DNA of 64,000 bases from Pseudomonas beijingensis (lineage in GTDB: Bacteria; Pseudomonadota; Gammaproteobacteria; Pseudomonadales; Pseudomonadaceae): contig NZ_CP117425.1 in NCBI RefSeq assembly GCF_030687295.1, positions 4,468,001 to 4,532,000 of the forward strand. The letters run 5' to 3'. The position numbers and the translations under genes were made by a program. Shown here piece after piece: positions 27,289-36,916 of this stretch. A model generated the notes under the pieces. The model was not told the DNA's origin. It searched no databases and worked only from the letters and a program-made list of their open reading frames with translations. The stretch's first letter is position 1; every line of letters starts with the position of its first letter.

Positions 27289-28143
27289 ATGCGTGCCATT
27301 TCATCCGTCATGGGTCTTGTCGTGCTGTCGCTGGGCCTGGTGTTCGCCAGCAATGCCACGGCCACCGAAGAGACGCAACTGGTCGAGTCCATCAACCTTT
27401 ACCGCAGCCAATCCCAAAGCTGTGCCGGCCAGGCCTCGCTGGAGTTGCCGCCGCTGGCGATGGACTCCCGGCTGATCCTGTCGGCCAATGGCATCGGCGA
27501 CCTGCAACAGGCGCTGGCGCGGGCGGCCTATCCCATGGTCAACGTGCAAGCCATCAGCCTGTCCGGGCCCCGCGATGCCCAATCGGCCATGAAAGCCGTG
27601 CAGGAAAGCTTCTGCCAGGTGGTGCTCGACCCACAGTTCGTCGACATCGGCGTCAGCCGCCTGGATCGCGAATGGCGCATCGTGCTGGCGCGCCCGTTGT
27701 TGTCGGCGCGCCTGGGTGATTGGCAAACCGAGGGCCAGAAACTGCTGAAGCTGATCAACAGTGCCCGCGCCCAGCCGCGTCGCTGCGGCACCGAAGCCTT
27801 CGCCGCCACCACGCCGCTGGCCTGGAACGCCACCTTGGCCCTGGCCGCCGTCACTCACACCCGGGCCATGGCCAACAACAACTTCTTCGACCACAAGGAC
27901 CGCGACAACCGCACGCCGGGCGACCGCGCCGAACTGGCCGGCTATCTGGGCCAATTGATCGGCGAGAACATTGCCGCCGGACAAGACACTGCGCTCAAGG
28001 TGGTGGACGGCTGGCTGGCCAGCCCGGGGCACTGCGCCAACCTGATGAACCCACAGTTTCGCGAATTGGGCGCCGGGTATGCGACCGATCCGAAAAGCGA
28101 TGCGGGGATCTATTGGACGGCGATGTTTGGTACTCAGCAGTAG
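27289..28143 (+). CDS. Secreted CAP-domain (SCP/YkwD-like) protein
   Basis: 284 residues with a signal peptide ending in SNATA. The N-terminal ~120 residues are a poorly conserved region with two Cys (SCAGQ, SFCQVV). About 150-284 is the CAP domain: LLKLINSARAQPRRCG, LAAVTHTRAMANNNFFDHKD, GENIAAGQD, GWLASPGHCANLMNPQFRELGAGY. Bacterial CAP proteins are extracellular or periplasmic with unclear activity. Start 27289 follows AAGGGAG; the upstream in-frame extension to 27163 lacks support. A single transcription unit. Confidence 0.87.
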   Translation: MRAISSVMGLVVLSLGLVFASNATATEETQLVESINLYRSQSQSCAGQASLELPPLAMDSRLILSANGIGDLQQALARAAYPMVNVQAISLSGPRDAQSAMKAVQESFCQVVLDPQFVDIGVSRLDREWRIVLARPLLSARLGDWQTEGQKLLKLINSARAQPRRCGTEAFAATTPLAWNATLALAAVTHTRAMANNNFFDHKDRDNRTPGDRAELAGYLGQLIGENIAAGQDTALKVVDGWLASPGHCANLMNPQFRELGAGYATDPKSDAGIYWTAMFGTQQ

Positions 28144-28149
28144 CGACGC

Positions 28150-28196
28150 CATCGCGAGCAGGCTCGCTCCCACAGGCCACTATCCTGTGGGAGCAT
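28150..28196. repeat. REP units between convergent genes
   Basis: ATCGCGAGCAGGCTCGCTCC followed at once by CCTGTGGGAGC, a tightly packed and partly degenerate inverted pair. Confidence 0.7.
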
Positions 28197-28204
28197 GGAT
28201 GCCC

Positions 28205-29101
28205 TCAGTGCGCGCCGAAGATCAACGATCGATGTACGCCTGATCCCGCCCTCACCCCATCGCCGACCGCCAACGCCACCGAGCCGAACGGCATCGCCGC
28301 ATCGCCACAGGCGAATACCCCCCGGACGCTGGTTTCACGCGTCATCGGGTCGGCCTGGATGAACGCCCCGAACGGGCCGTCTTCAAGCGCGCAACCCAAG
28401 GACGCCGCGAGTGAGCCGGCCACCTGGATACGCGGCAAGACAAACAGGCCGTCAATGGCGACCACACGTCCGTCGGCCAGCACCACATCGGCCCGTTCGC
28501 CTTCAAGACGTTCGACACGTTCCGGCACCACGACCACGCCGCGTCGCGCCAGGCTCTCCAGTTGTTCTGCATCGGGTTCGAACACGCCACGGGTGAAGAA
28601 CGTCGTCGGGCCCCAGTCGGGCAGCATCAAGGCATGGTGGAGCGACATCGGCGAGGTCGCCAACACGCCGATGGGGCCTTGTTCCAGCTCGTAGCCGTGG
28701 CAATACGGACAATGGAAGACGCTTTTGCCCCAGCGCTGCGTCAACCCTTCCACGTCTGGTAATTCATCGATGACACCGCAGGCAAGCAACAGGCATTGGG
28801 CACTGTAGCGTTGCCCATCGACGGTTTCCACGGCGAACCCTCCCGCCTCCTGGCTGGCCGCGATCGCGGTACTCGATACCCATTCCACCGTCGGATAGGC
28901 CAATAGCTGGCGACGGGCCTCTTCGACAATGTCCCCGGGGGCACGACCGTCCTGCCCGAGAAAACCATGGGAGCTGGCCGCGAACCGGTTGCGCCGCTGG
29001 CCGGCATCGATCACCAACACGTTGCGGCGGGCACGGGCCAGTTGTAAGCCTGCGGACATACCGGCGTAGCTGCCGCCGGCGATGATGACGTCGTAGCGCA
29101 T
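28205..29101 (-). CDS. Thioredoxin-reductase-like FAD/NAD(P)H oxidoreductase
   Basis: 298 residues. FAD-binding motif VIIAGGSYAGMSAGLQLARA at the N-terminus, redox-active CPYC in SVFHCPYCHGYE, and the C-terminal GVFACGDAA FAD motif. Enzymes of this size with CxxC reduce thioredoxin-like partners or act as stand-alone small oxidoreductases. ATG 29101 follows GGAG; the extension to 29149 is rejected. The divergent Rrf2 gene starts 145 bases away, an arrangement recurrent for this flavoprotein, so redox-responsive control is likely. Confidence 0.86.
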   Translation of the reverse strand: MRYDVIIAGGSYAGMSAGLQLARARRNVLVIDAGQRRNRFAASSHGFLGQDGRAPGDIVEEARRQLLAYPTVEWVSSTAIAASQEAGGFAVETVDGQRYSAQCLLLACGVIDELPDVEGLTQRWGKSVFHCPYCHGYELEQGPIGVLATSPMSLHHALMLPDWGPTTFFTRGVFEPDAEQLESLARRGVVVVPERVERLEGERADVVLADGRVVAIDGLFVLPRIQVAGSLAASLGCALEDGPFGAFIQADPMTRETSVRGVFACGDAAMPFGSVALAVGDGVRAGSGVHRSLIFGAH

Positions 29102-29246
29102 GATCAATCTCCAAGGTGGTTTGGCGGAATCGAAAAAGTCTCGACACATCGTAAGTTCCTTGAAAAGCCGCTGTCAACGATCTCGTAACTTTTGCAATTA
29201 CAGGCGATACTCACGCCCGTCTCCACCACAAAACACTGCAACGCTC

Positions 29247-29723
29247 ATGAGAACCGACACCCGCCTGTCCCGCATGCTCCACGTGCTGATCCACATGGAT
29301 CGCCACCAACAATCGGCCACGTCTGACACCCTCGCGCAGATGCTGGGCACCAACCCGGTGGTGGTGCGCCGGACCATGGCGCTGCTCAAGGAACAGGGGT
29401 ATGTCACTTCGGAGAAAGGCCATCGCGGCGGCTGGACCCTGAGCAAACCGTTGTCGGAGATGACGTTGCTGGATATCCACCAGGCCTTGGGCAGCACGTC
29501 GATCTTTGCCATTGGCCTGTCCACCGATCATCCGCAATGCCTGGTGGAACAAGCGGTGAATGCGGCGTTGACGGATGCGTTCGATGAGGCCCAGGCGTTG
29601 CTGCTCAAGCGTTTGGGGGCGATTACCCTGGCGCAGTTGGCGGAGGATTTTGATGCGCGGTTCAGGGAGATAGGCGGAACAAGCACAGATGATCTGACGC
29701 ACCGGGGGCAGATCGAGCATTGA
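29247..29723 (+). CDS. Rrf2-family transcriptional regulator
   Basis: 158 residues. The winged helix reads SRMLHVLIHMDRHQQ, TSDTLAQMLGTNPVVVRRTMALLKEQGYVTSEKGHRGGWTLSKP. The three closely spaced cysteines that hold the Fe-S cluster in IscR/NsrR are absent; only one Cys (HPQCL) is seen, so this is a cluster-free YwnA/CymR-like member. It probably represses the divergent flavoprotein gene. Start at 29247, from which the HTH begins directly; the longer frame to 29100 overlaps the divergent gene. Confidence 0.85.
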   Translation: MRTDTRLSRMLHVLIHMDRHQQSATSDTLAQMLGTNPVVVRRTMALLKEQGYVTSEKGHRGGWTLSKPLSEMTLLDIHQALGSTSIFAIGLSTDHPQCLVEQAVNAALTDAFDEAQALLLKRLGAITLAQLAEDFDARFREIGGTSTDDLTHRGQIEH

Positions 29724-29741
29724 TGCTGACTGACCGTGCAT

Positions 29742-29900
29742 CATCGCGAGCAAGCTCGCTCCCACAAGGGGTCGGTGGCCAATACAAAACTCGCAGACAG
29801 CCGGGAACATTGTGGGAGCGAGCTTGCTCGCGAAAGCGCCGGCACATTCAACATCACCTGTTCAGGTAAACCGTCATCGCGATCAGGCTCGCGCCCACAG
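29742..29900. repeat. Cluster of REP units
   Basis: ATCGCGAGCAAGCTCGCTCC, then TGTGGGAGCGAGCTTGCTCG, then a degenerate ATCGCGATCAGGCTCGCGCC. Three units, the last decaying. Confidence 0.8.
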
Positions 29901-29915
29901 GGTTTACCGAACCCC

Positions 29916-29947
29916 AAAAAAAACGCCGCTCAATGAGCGGCGTTTTT
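29916..29947 (-). terminator. Intrinsic terminator of mqo (bidirectional)
   Basis: Nine-base stem AACGCCGCT/AGCGGCGTT with loop CAATG, flanked by an A run on the left and a T run on the right, so it can end both mqo (minus) and transcripts from the Rrf2 side. Confidence 0.85.
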
Positions 29948-29971
29948 ATGCCTCACCAGACAGCGTCCGGC

Positions 29972-31615
29972 TTACAGCGCCATGTCAGCCGCTGGGTTGG
30001 CCTCAGGGGCTGGGCCCGGCTTGGCCGGTGCCGCTGGGGCGCCTGGCTTGCCGATCGCCGGTGGCGGGTCCAGTTGCAGGACCTCGCTGGTGTACGCCCA
30101 TTCCTGGGCTACGCGCTCAGGGCTTTCGTTGAGCTTGGTGCCGTAGCTCGGCACGATCTGGCGCAGTTTTTCCTGCCAGGCTGGGCTTGCGACCTTGTCC
30201 TTGAAGACCTTCTCAAGCACGGTCAGCATGATCGGTGCAGCGGTCGAGGCGCCAGGCGAGGCACCCAGCAGGCCGGCGATGCTGCCGTCCTGGGACGCGA
30301 CCACTTCGGTGCCGAGTTTCAGGACGCCGCCCTTCTCTTCGTCACGCTTGATGATCTGCACGCGCTGGCCGGCCTGCCACAGGCGCCAGTCTTCTTGCTT
30401 GGCCTCCGGGAAGTACTCTTTCAGGGCGTTGAAGCGGTCTTCATCCGACAGCATCAGCTGGCCGGCCAGGTATTCGACCAATGGGTACTGTTCGATACCG
30501 ACCTTGGTCATCGGCCACACGTTGTGGGTGGTGGTGCTGGTCAGCAGGTCGAAGTACGAACCGTTCTTCAGGAATTTGGTGGAGAACGTTGCGAACGGGC
30601 CAAACAGGATCACGCGCTTGCCATCGAGCACACGGGTGTCCAGGTGTGGAACCGACATCGGCGGAGCGCCCACCGAAGCCTTGCCATACGCCTTCGCCAG
30701 GTGCAGTTGGGCGACGGTCGGGTTTTCGGTGACCAGGAACGAACCACCCACCGGGAAACCTGCGTATTCACGCGCTTCCGGGATGTCGGACTTCTGCAGC
30801 AGGTGCAACGCACCGCCACCAGCGCCGATGAACACGAACTTGGCGTCGGTCTCGGTTTCGGTACCGTCTTTCAGGTTCTTGTACGAAACGCGCCAGGTAC
30901 CGTCTTCGTTGCGGGTAATCTCTTCCACTTCGCTGGACAGCTTGAGGGAGAAGTTCGGCTTGGTTTGCAGGTAAGCCGCGAATTGACGAGTGATTTCGCC
31001 GAAGTTCACGTCAGTACCCAGGGGACTCCAGGTAGCCGCGACTTTCTGGCTCGGGTCACGCCCTTGCATCATCAGCGGAACCCACTTGCTGATTTGCTCG
31101 CGATCTTCGGAATACTGCATGCCGGCGAACAACGGGCTGGCCTGGAGGGCTTCGTAGCGCTTCTTCAGGAACGCGATGTTCTCGTCGCCCCACAAAAAGC
31201 TCATGTGCGGGGTGGAGTTGATGAACGAACGCGGGTTCTTCAACACGCCGTTCTTGACCTGCCAGGACCAGAACTGGCGGGAGATCTGGAAGGCTTCGTT
31301 GATTTCGATGGCCTTGGAGATATCAACCTTGCCGTTCTTGTCTTCCGGCGTGTAGTTCAGTTCGGCCAGCGCAGAGTGACCGGTACCGGCATTGTTCCAG
31401 CCGTTGGAGCTCTCTTCGGCAACACCGTCCAGGCGCTCGACCATTTCCATGGTCCAGCCCGGCTCCAGCTCATTGAGCCAGACGCCGAGTGTCGAGCTCA
31501 TGATGCCCCCACCGATGAGCAAGACATCCACTTTTTTTGGCTCGGCGGCGTGCGTGGTCGCAAGACCCATCGCCATCGCCAGGCCCAGTAGCGCCGTGTG
31601 TGTTTTCTTCAACAT
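29972..31615 (-). CDS. mqo: Malate:quinone oxidoreductase
   Basis: 547 residues. It oxidises malate to oxaloacetate and passes electrons to quinone, replacing or complementing malate dehydrogenase. FAD motif [40 protein letters not shown], and long stretches of Mqo text. Two odd points: residues 1-24 look like a cleavable signal peptide ([20 protein letters not shown]), and the C-terminus ends with a Pro/Ala-rich tail of about 40 residues. ATG 31615 is the natural start for this signal; upstream text to 31744 is not conserved-looking. Confidence 0.93.
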   Translation of the reverse strand: MLKKTHTALLGLAMAMGLATTHAAEPKKVDVLLIGGGIMSSTLGVWLNELEPGWTMEMVERLDGVAEESSNGWNNAGTGHSALAELNYTPEDKNGKVDISKAIEINEAFQISRQFWSWQVKNGVLKNPRSFINSTPHMSFLWGDENIAFLKKRYEALQASPLFAGMQYSEDREQISKWVPLMMQGRDPSQKVAATWSPLGTDVNFGEITRQFAAYLQTKPNFSLKLSSEVEEITRNEDGTWRVSYKNLKDGTETETDAKFVFIGAGGGALHLLQKSDIPEAREYAGFPVGGSFLVTENPTVAQLHLAKAYGKASVGAPPMSVPHLDTRVLDGKRVILFGPFATFSTKFLKNGSYFDLLTSTTTHNVWPMTKVGIEQYPLVEYLAGQLMLSDEDRFNALKEYFPEAKQEDWRLWQAGQRVQIIKRDEEKGGVLKLGTEVVASQDGSIAGLLGASPGASTAAPIMLTVLEKVFKDKVASPAWQEKLRQIVPSYGTKLNESPERVAQEWAYTSEVLQLDPPPAIGKPGAPAAPAKPGPAPEANPAADMAL

Positions 31616-32010
31616 GTGTGTATCCCTAGGATGAACGCCATTCCATCCACCGGTCCTGATCAAGGATAGACCACATCCACGGCCAGCAACGCCAGGGGGA
31701 TGGGATCGAGACGGACTGGAGGATGGACCTACAGGGCCGAGCACATTCGTCGACCTCTCGTTTATGTCTCTCCGGCGCTGACTTCTTGTAGGTCTTGGCT
31801 TCAGCTGGGTGAGGGACGCTGCAAACGGTGCTCATCGGGCCTGACGTGGCCGTGCCCGATTGTCGCAGCGGGGGGAGTTTACATAAGGAAATAAACAGAC
31901 CGAAGCGCATTTTTACATTCTGGGCAAAAACGCCGACCAAATGACGGCATTTTAATGGCCCTGGTCGGCAGTGAGCCTGATATCAATCCCCTTTGCCCGA
32001 TGCAGACCTC
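31616..32010. other. Gap without recognisable gene (mqo upstream region)
   Basis: No convincing open frame or RNA gene. It must hold the mqo promoter; no strong consensus -35/-10 pair was recognised. Several short GC-rich stretches only. Confidence 0.5.
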
Positions 32011-32104
32011 CTGTGGGAGCGAGCTTGCTCGCGATGAGGCCGGAACATTCAACAATGATGTTGACTGATCGGCCGCTATCGCGAGCAAGCTCGCTCCCAC
32101 AGGG
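32011..32104. repeat. REP doublet
   Basis: CTGTGGGAGCGAGCTTGCTC and inverse, separated by about 50 bases, just downstream of the ErcS-like kinase gene. Confidence 0.9.
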
Positions 32105-32136
32105 GTTCAGGGTTGATGGGATTTCCGGGAGTGGCG

Positions 32137-33507
32137 CTACCCAAGCATCTGACTCAACACCGCCCGCAACTTGCCAGGCTTGACCGGTTTGTTGAGCAGC
32201 GGTGCATCCAGCTTGCGCAGGGCGCGGCGGCACTGGTCGCTGCGGTCGGCGGTGATGATCACCGCCGGGATCGCCTGGTGGAAATGCTCGCGCAGGTGCT
32301 TGACCACTTCACAGCCCACGACCCCATGATCCAGGTGAAAATCCGCCAGGATCAGCTCCGGCGCACGGCCTTGCAGCACGTCAAGGGCACCCGCCTCGTC
32401 GGTGGCGGTCAACACGTCGCAGCCCCACTGCCCCAACAGCGCGGCCATGCTTTGCAGGATGCTCAGCTCATTGTCGATCACCAACAAGCGCCGCCCCGGC
32501 AGCGGGTTGCCGGCGACCGCCTGTACCGGGGCCAGCGCCATGGGCAGCGGTTTTTCATCCGACAGCGGCACCACGATACTGAACACCGAGCCTCGCCCCG
32601 GTCGCGAACGCACCTGCACCCGATAGCCGAGGATATGGGCGATGCGTTCGACAATCGCCAACCCCAGGCCCACGCCCTTGCGATCCGCCGCCCGGCCGAC
32701 GTCCAGTTGGTTGAATTCGAGGAAAATCGACTCCAGGCAATCGGCTGCGATGCCGCGCCCCGTGTCCCAGACTTCCAGGCTCAAGCGCCCTCCCCGCCGC
32801 CGGGCCGCCAGGAGAATGCCACCCTGGTCGGTATAGCGGCAGGCATTGCTCAGCAGGTTGCGCAGGATACGGCTGATCAACCGCAGGTCGGTCAGCACCG
32901 CTTCGTCACCAAACCGCGCCCGCAGCTCCAACCCGGCGGCACCGGCCACCGATTGAAACTCCGATACCAGTGGCCCCAGCAACTCATCCAGCCTATATGG
33001 CGCCAGGTCGGGCTTGACCGCTGCCTGGTCCAGCCGGGAAATGTCCAACAGGTCGGTGAGCAGGTCTTCGGCGCCTTCGAGCGCCTGGTGGGTGCGTTCC
33101 ACCAGCACGTGCTCGGCGGCAGGCAGTTGGCGCTCACGCAACGTGGCGATCAGCAGACGGGCCGCGTTGAGGGGCTGCAACAGATCATGGCTGGCGGCGG
33201 CCAGGTATTTGTCCTTGCTGCGGTTGGCGGCCTGGGCGACGTCCCGAGCGTCGCGTAATTGCTGTTCAACCAGCTCGCGCTGAGCAATCTGCTGCTGCAG
33301 GTTGTGGTTGGCTTCCAACAGCGCATCGGTGCGCTCGGCCACCCGCTGCTCCAGTTGGTCATTGAGCTGTTGCAGGTGTCGCCGGGCCTGTTCCAGCTCA
33401 TCGAGGCGCGCCGTCAGCTCCGGATAGTGACTCTTGCGCGTCGAGTGATTGCCCAGTCCCAGCAGCCCCTCCAGGGCTTTTTGCTGCTCGTCAGAGGGCT
33501 TCGCCAT
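32137..33507 (-). CDS. Hybrid sensor histidine kinase, ErcS-like
   Basis: 456 residues, no membrane segment. Coiled coil at about 25-85 (ARLDELEQARRHLQQLNDQLEQRVAERTD), HisKA with the phospho-His in AAASHDLLQPLNAARL, HATPase with NLLSNACRYTDQGG and GVGLGLAIVERI, then a receiver domain with its Asp in LILADFHLDHG and Lys in LLNKPVKPG. It resembles P. aeruginosa ErcS (PA1992) and P. putida PP_2683, cytoplasmic kinases of the ethanol-oxidation control network. Its ATG lies inside the end of the ErcA-like gene (17-base overlap), so the two are co-translated. No sensory domain is obvious. Confidence 0.85.
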   Translation of the reverse strand: MAKPSDEQQKALEGLLGLGNHSTRKSHYPELTARLDELEQARRHLQQLNDQLEQRVAERTDALLEANHNLQQQIAQRELVEQQLRDARDVAQAANRSKDKYLAAASHDLLQPLNAARLLIATLRERQLPAAEHVLVERTHQALEGAEDLLTDLLDISRLDQAAVKPDLAPYRLDELLGPLVSEFQSVAGAAGLELRARFGDEAVLTDLRLISRILRNLLSNACRYTDQGGILLAARRRGGRLSLEVWDTGRGIAADCLESIFLEFNQLDVGRAADRKGVGLGLAIVERIAHILGYRVQVRSRPGRGSVFSIVVPLSDEKPLPMALAPVQAVAGNPLPGRRLLVIDNELSILQSMAALLGQWGCDVLTATDEAGALDVLQGRAPELILADFHLDHGVVGCEVVKHLREHFHQAIPAVIITADRSDQCRRALRKLDAPLLNKPVKPGKLRAVLSQMLG

Positions 33508-34669
33508 AGACGACCTCGACATCCCGCTGGCTCGACTCCCGAGGATTGGTGAGGATGCACGGGTCGTGCATCGCATGTTGCGACAGGAACGGAATGTCCG
33601 AGGTGCTCACGCCGTGCAGGCCCAGGGTCTCGTGGAAGCCAATGGTGTGCTTGAGGGCAATCAGGTGCTCCACCAGGCGGCCGCGGATCTGCTGGTGGTT
33701 GAGCCCTCGGCAATCGATGCCCAGGGTCTCGGCTATCACCTTGAAACGCTCCGGTGCCGAGTTGTAGTTGAACGCCACCACGTGCTCCACCAGTACCGCG
33801 TTGCACAGGCCATGGGGCAAATCGAGGAAACCGCCCAGGCTGTGGGACATCGCGTGCACAGCCCCGAGGATCGCGTTGGAGAACGCCAGCCCGGCCTGCA
33901 TGCTGCCCAGCATGATTTTTTCCCGCAGGGCGATGTCCGCCGGGTTGGCGATCATCTGCACCAGGTTGCCATTGATCAGGCGCATGGCTTCCAGTGCATG
34001 GGGGTCGGTCAACGGGCCGTGACCGGTGGACACGAAGGCCTCGATGGCATGCACCAGCGCATCGATGCCGGTACAGGCGGACAGGAACGGGTCCATGCTC
34101 AGGGTGGTTTCCGGATCGATCAGCGACACGTCCGGCACCGCCGCCTTGCTGACGATGGAGAACTTCATGCGTTCTTGCTGGTTGGAGATGATCACGAACT
34201 GCGACACGTCAGCCGACGTCCCCGCCGTCGTGGGAATCAGGATCAGCGGCGGGCTGGGCACGTTCAGGGTATCGACACCTTCGAACTCGAGAATGTTGCG
34301 GCCGTGGGCAACGACAATGCCGATGCCTTTGCCGCAATCCATCGGGCTACCACCGCCCACCGCGACGATGACATCGCAATGGTTTTCCCGGTACAGGTCG
34401 GCCCCGAGCATCACTTCCTCGACCCGCGGATTGGGCGAGACCGCGCTGTAGATGCAGTAATCGATACCTTGGGCCTGGAGGCTGGCTTCGACGTCCGCCA
34501 CCCAACCGGCGGCGATGACCCCGGGGTCGGTGACGATCAGCACTTTGCGTGCGCCGAAGGTCTTGGCGTAGTTGCCGACATTGTGCCGACAACCGGCACC
34601 GAACATGATTTCAGGAGAAACGAACTTGCGCAGCGGGCTGAGGCTCATCTTTTCAGTTACGTGGCTCAT
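33491..34669 (-). CDS. ercA: Iron-containing alcohol dehydrogenase, ErcA-like
   Basis: 392 residues of the Fe-ADH family. NAD-binding GGGSPMDCGKG, TTAGTSADVSQF, and metal-ligand region with HAIEAFVSTGHGPLTDPH and SHSLGGFLDLPHGLCNAVLVEHV. The homologous ErcA of P. aeruginosa lies beside ErcS and affects expression of the quinoprotein ethanol system, so a regulatory rather than a purely catabolic role is plausible. Start 34669 (MSHVTEK) lies behind a CA-type leader and ACAGG; ATG 34648 is an alternative. Confidence 0.85.
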   Translation of the reverse strand: MSHVTEKMSLSPLRKFVSPEIMFGAGCRHNVGNYAKTFGARKVLIVTDPGVIAAGWVADVEASLQAQGIDYCIYSAVSPNPRVEEVMLGADLYRENHCDVIVAVGGGSPMDCGKGIGIVVAHGRNILEFEGVDTLNVPSPPLILIPTTAGTSADVSQFVIISNQQERMKFSIVSKAAVPDVSLIDPETTLSMDPFLSACTGIDALVHAIEAFVSTGHGPLTDPHALEAMRLINGNLVQMIANPADIALREKIMLGSMQAGLAFSNAILGAVHAMSHSLGGFLDLPHGLCNAVLVEHVVAFNYNSAPERFKVIAETLGIDCRGLNHQQIRGRLVEHLIALKHTIGFHETLGLHGVSTSDIPFLSQHAMHDPCILTNPRESSQRDVEVVYGEAL

Positions 34670-34680
34670 CGGTAAGCCTG

Positions 34681-34688
34681 TTGTTATT
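34681..34688 (-). promoter_or_regulatory. CA motif in ercA leader
   Basis: Coding strand AATAACAA, an exact AANAANAA match 11 bases before the ATG at 34669. Confidence 0.45.
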
Positions 34689-34749
34689 GTCAGGGGATAC
34701 CTTGAGCCTAAAGCATCCCGCTGTGAATGCAATCAGACCAATGGGGTAG

Positions 34750-34774
34750 CCCGGCCTGAACGTCCCAGGCCGGG
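34750..34774 (-). terminator. GC-rich hairpin after pqqA
   Basis: Perfect nine-base stem CCCGGCCTG/CAGGCCGGG with a seven-base loop, seven bases after the pqqA stop. No U run follows on the minus strand, so it may be an attenuator or mRNA-stabilising hairpin between pqqA and ercA rather than a strong terminator. Confidence 0.55.
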
Positions 34775-34781
34775 CCGGCAC

Positions 34782-34853
34782 TCATCGGTTAGCGAAGTAC
34801 ATCGTCACTTCAAAGCCGATACGCAGGTCGGTGTACGCGGGTTTAGTCCACAT
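34782..34853 (-). CDS. pqqA: PQQ precursor peptide PqqA (orphan copy)
   Basis: 23-residue peptide starting [19 protein letters not shown]. It holds the conserved Glu and Tyr four residues apart (EVTMY) that PqqE crosslinks to make PQQ. AAGAGGAAAG lies before the ATG. No pqqBCDEF genes are nearby, so this is an extra precursor gene placed among the enzymes that need PQQ. A TACTTTCG-containing stretch at 34922-34940 resembles the cluster's shared promoter box. Confidence 0.93.
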
Positions 34854-34996
34854 GGGTCTTTCCTCTTCTTGTACCGGGCGATTCCGGCAAGGTCATTAAT
34901 GCACGCCAAGCCTGGGGCTCGAATGCTACTTTCGAAGCGGTGGGTGGGGTGCGTTGGTATCAATTCAGGGGCATACATATTCAAATGTGGGGCCTG

Positions 34997-35104
34997 CTGT
35001 GGGAACAAAGCTTGCTCGCGATGAATCGCCCTCGGCCTGATCGGCTGACCGAGTCGTCTGTATCGCGGGCAAGCCTTGCTCCCACAGCAAGCTCGCTCCC
35101 ACAG
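34997..35104. repeat. REP units
   Basis: TGTGGGAACAAAGCTTGCTC, then inverted CAAGCCTTGCTCCCACAGCA followed directly by AGCTCGCTCCCACAGG. Doublet plus an extra half unit between exaC and pqqA. Confidence 0.8.
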
Positions 35105-35126
35105 GGGGTGGTGCTGTGGTCTCGGG

Positions 35127-36647
<1,521 letters not shown>

Positions 36648-36802
36648 GATGGGGCCTCTGCCTGGTCGATGCCTGTCACGGGACAGGCGATAGGCCGATG
36701 GTAGAGAGCCCCGCCAGCCGGACGAATGCGTCGTTGGCAGGGGGGACTCTCGTTATTTGGTCGTAGGTTTTGCCGCGATCCGGGGATGAACCGGAGCTTT
36801 TA

Positions 36803-36893
36803 TGTGGGAGCGAGCTTGCTCGCGATGGCGGCGGATCAGTCAACATCAATGCAAGATGTTCTGGCCCCATCGCGAGCAAGCTCGCTCCCACAG
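36803..36893. repeat. REP doublet
   Basis: TGTGGGAGCGAGCTTGCTCG and its inverse between pedH and exaC. Nothing else recognisable in 36648-36916. Confidence 0.88.
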
Positions 36894-36916
36894 GTTCTAC
36901 ATTTGCCAAGGTTGGC

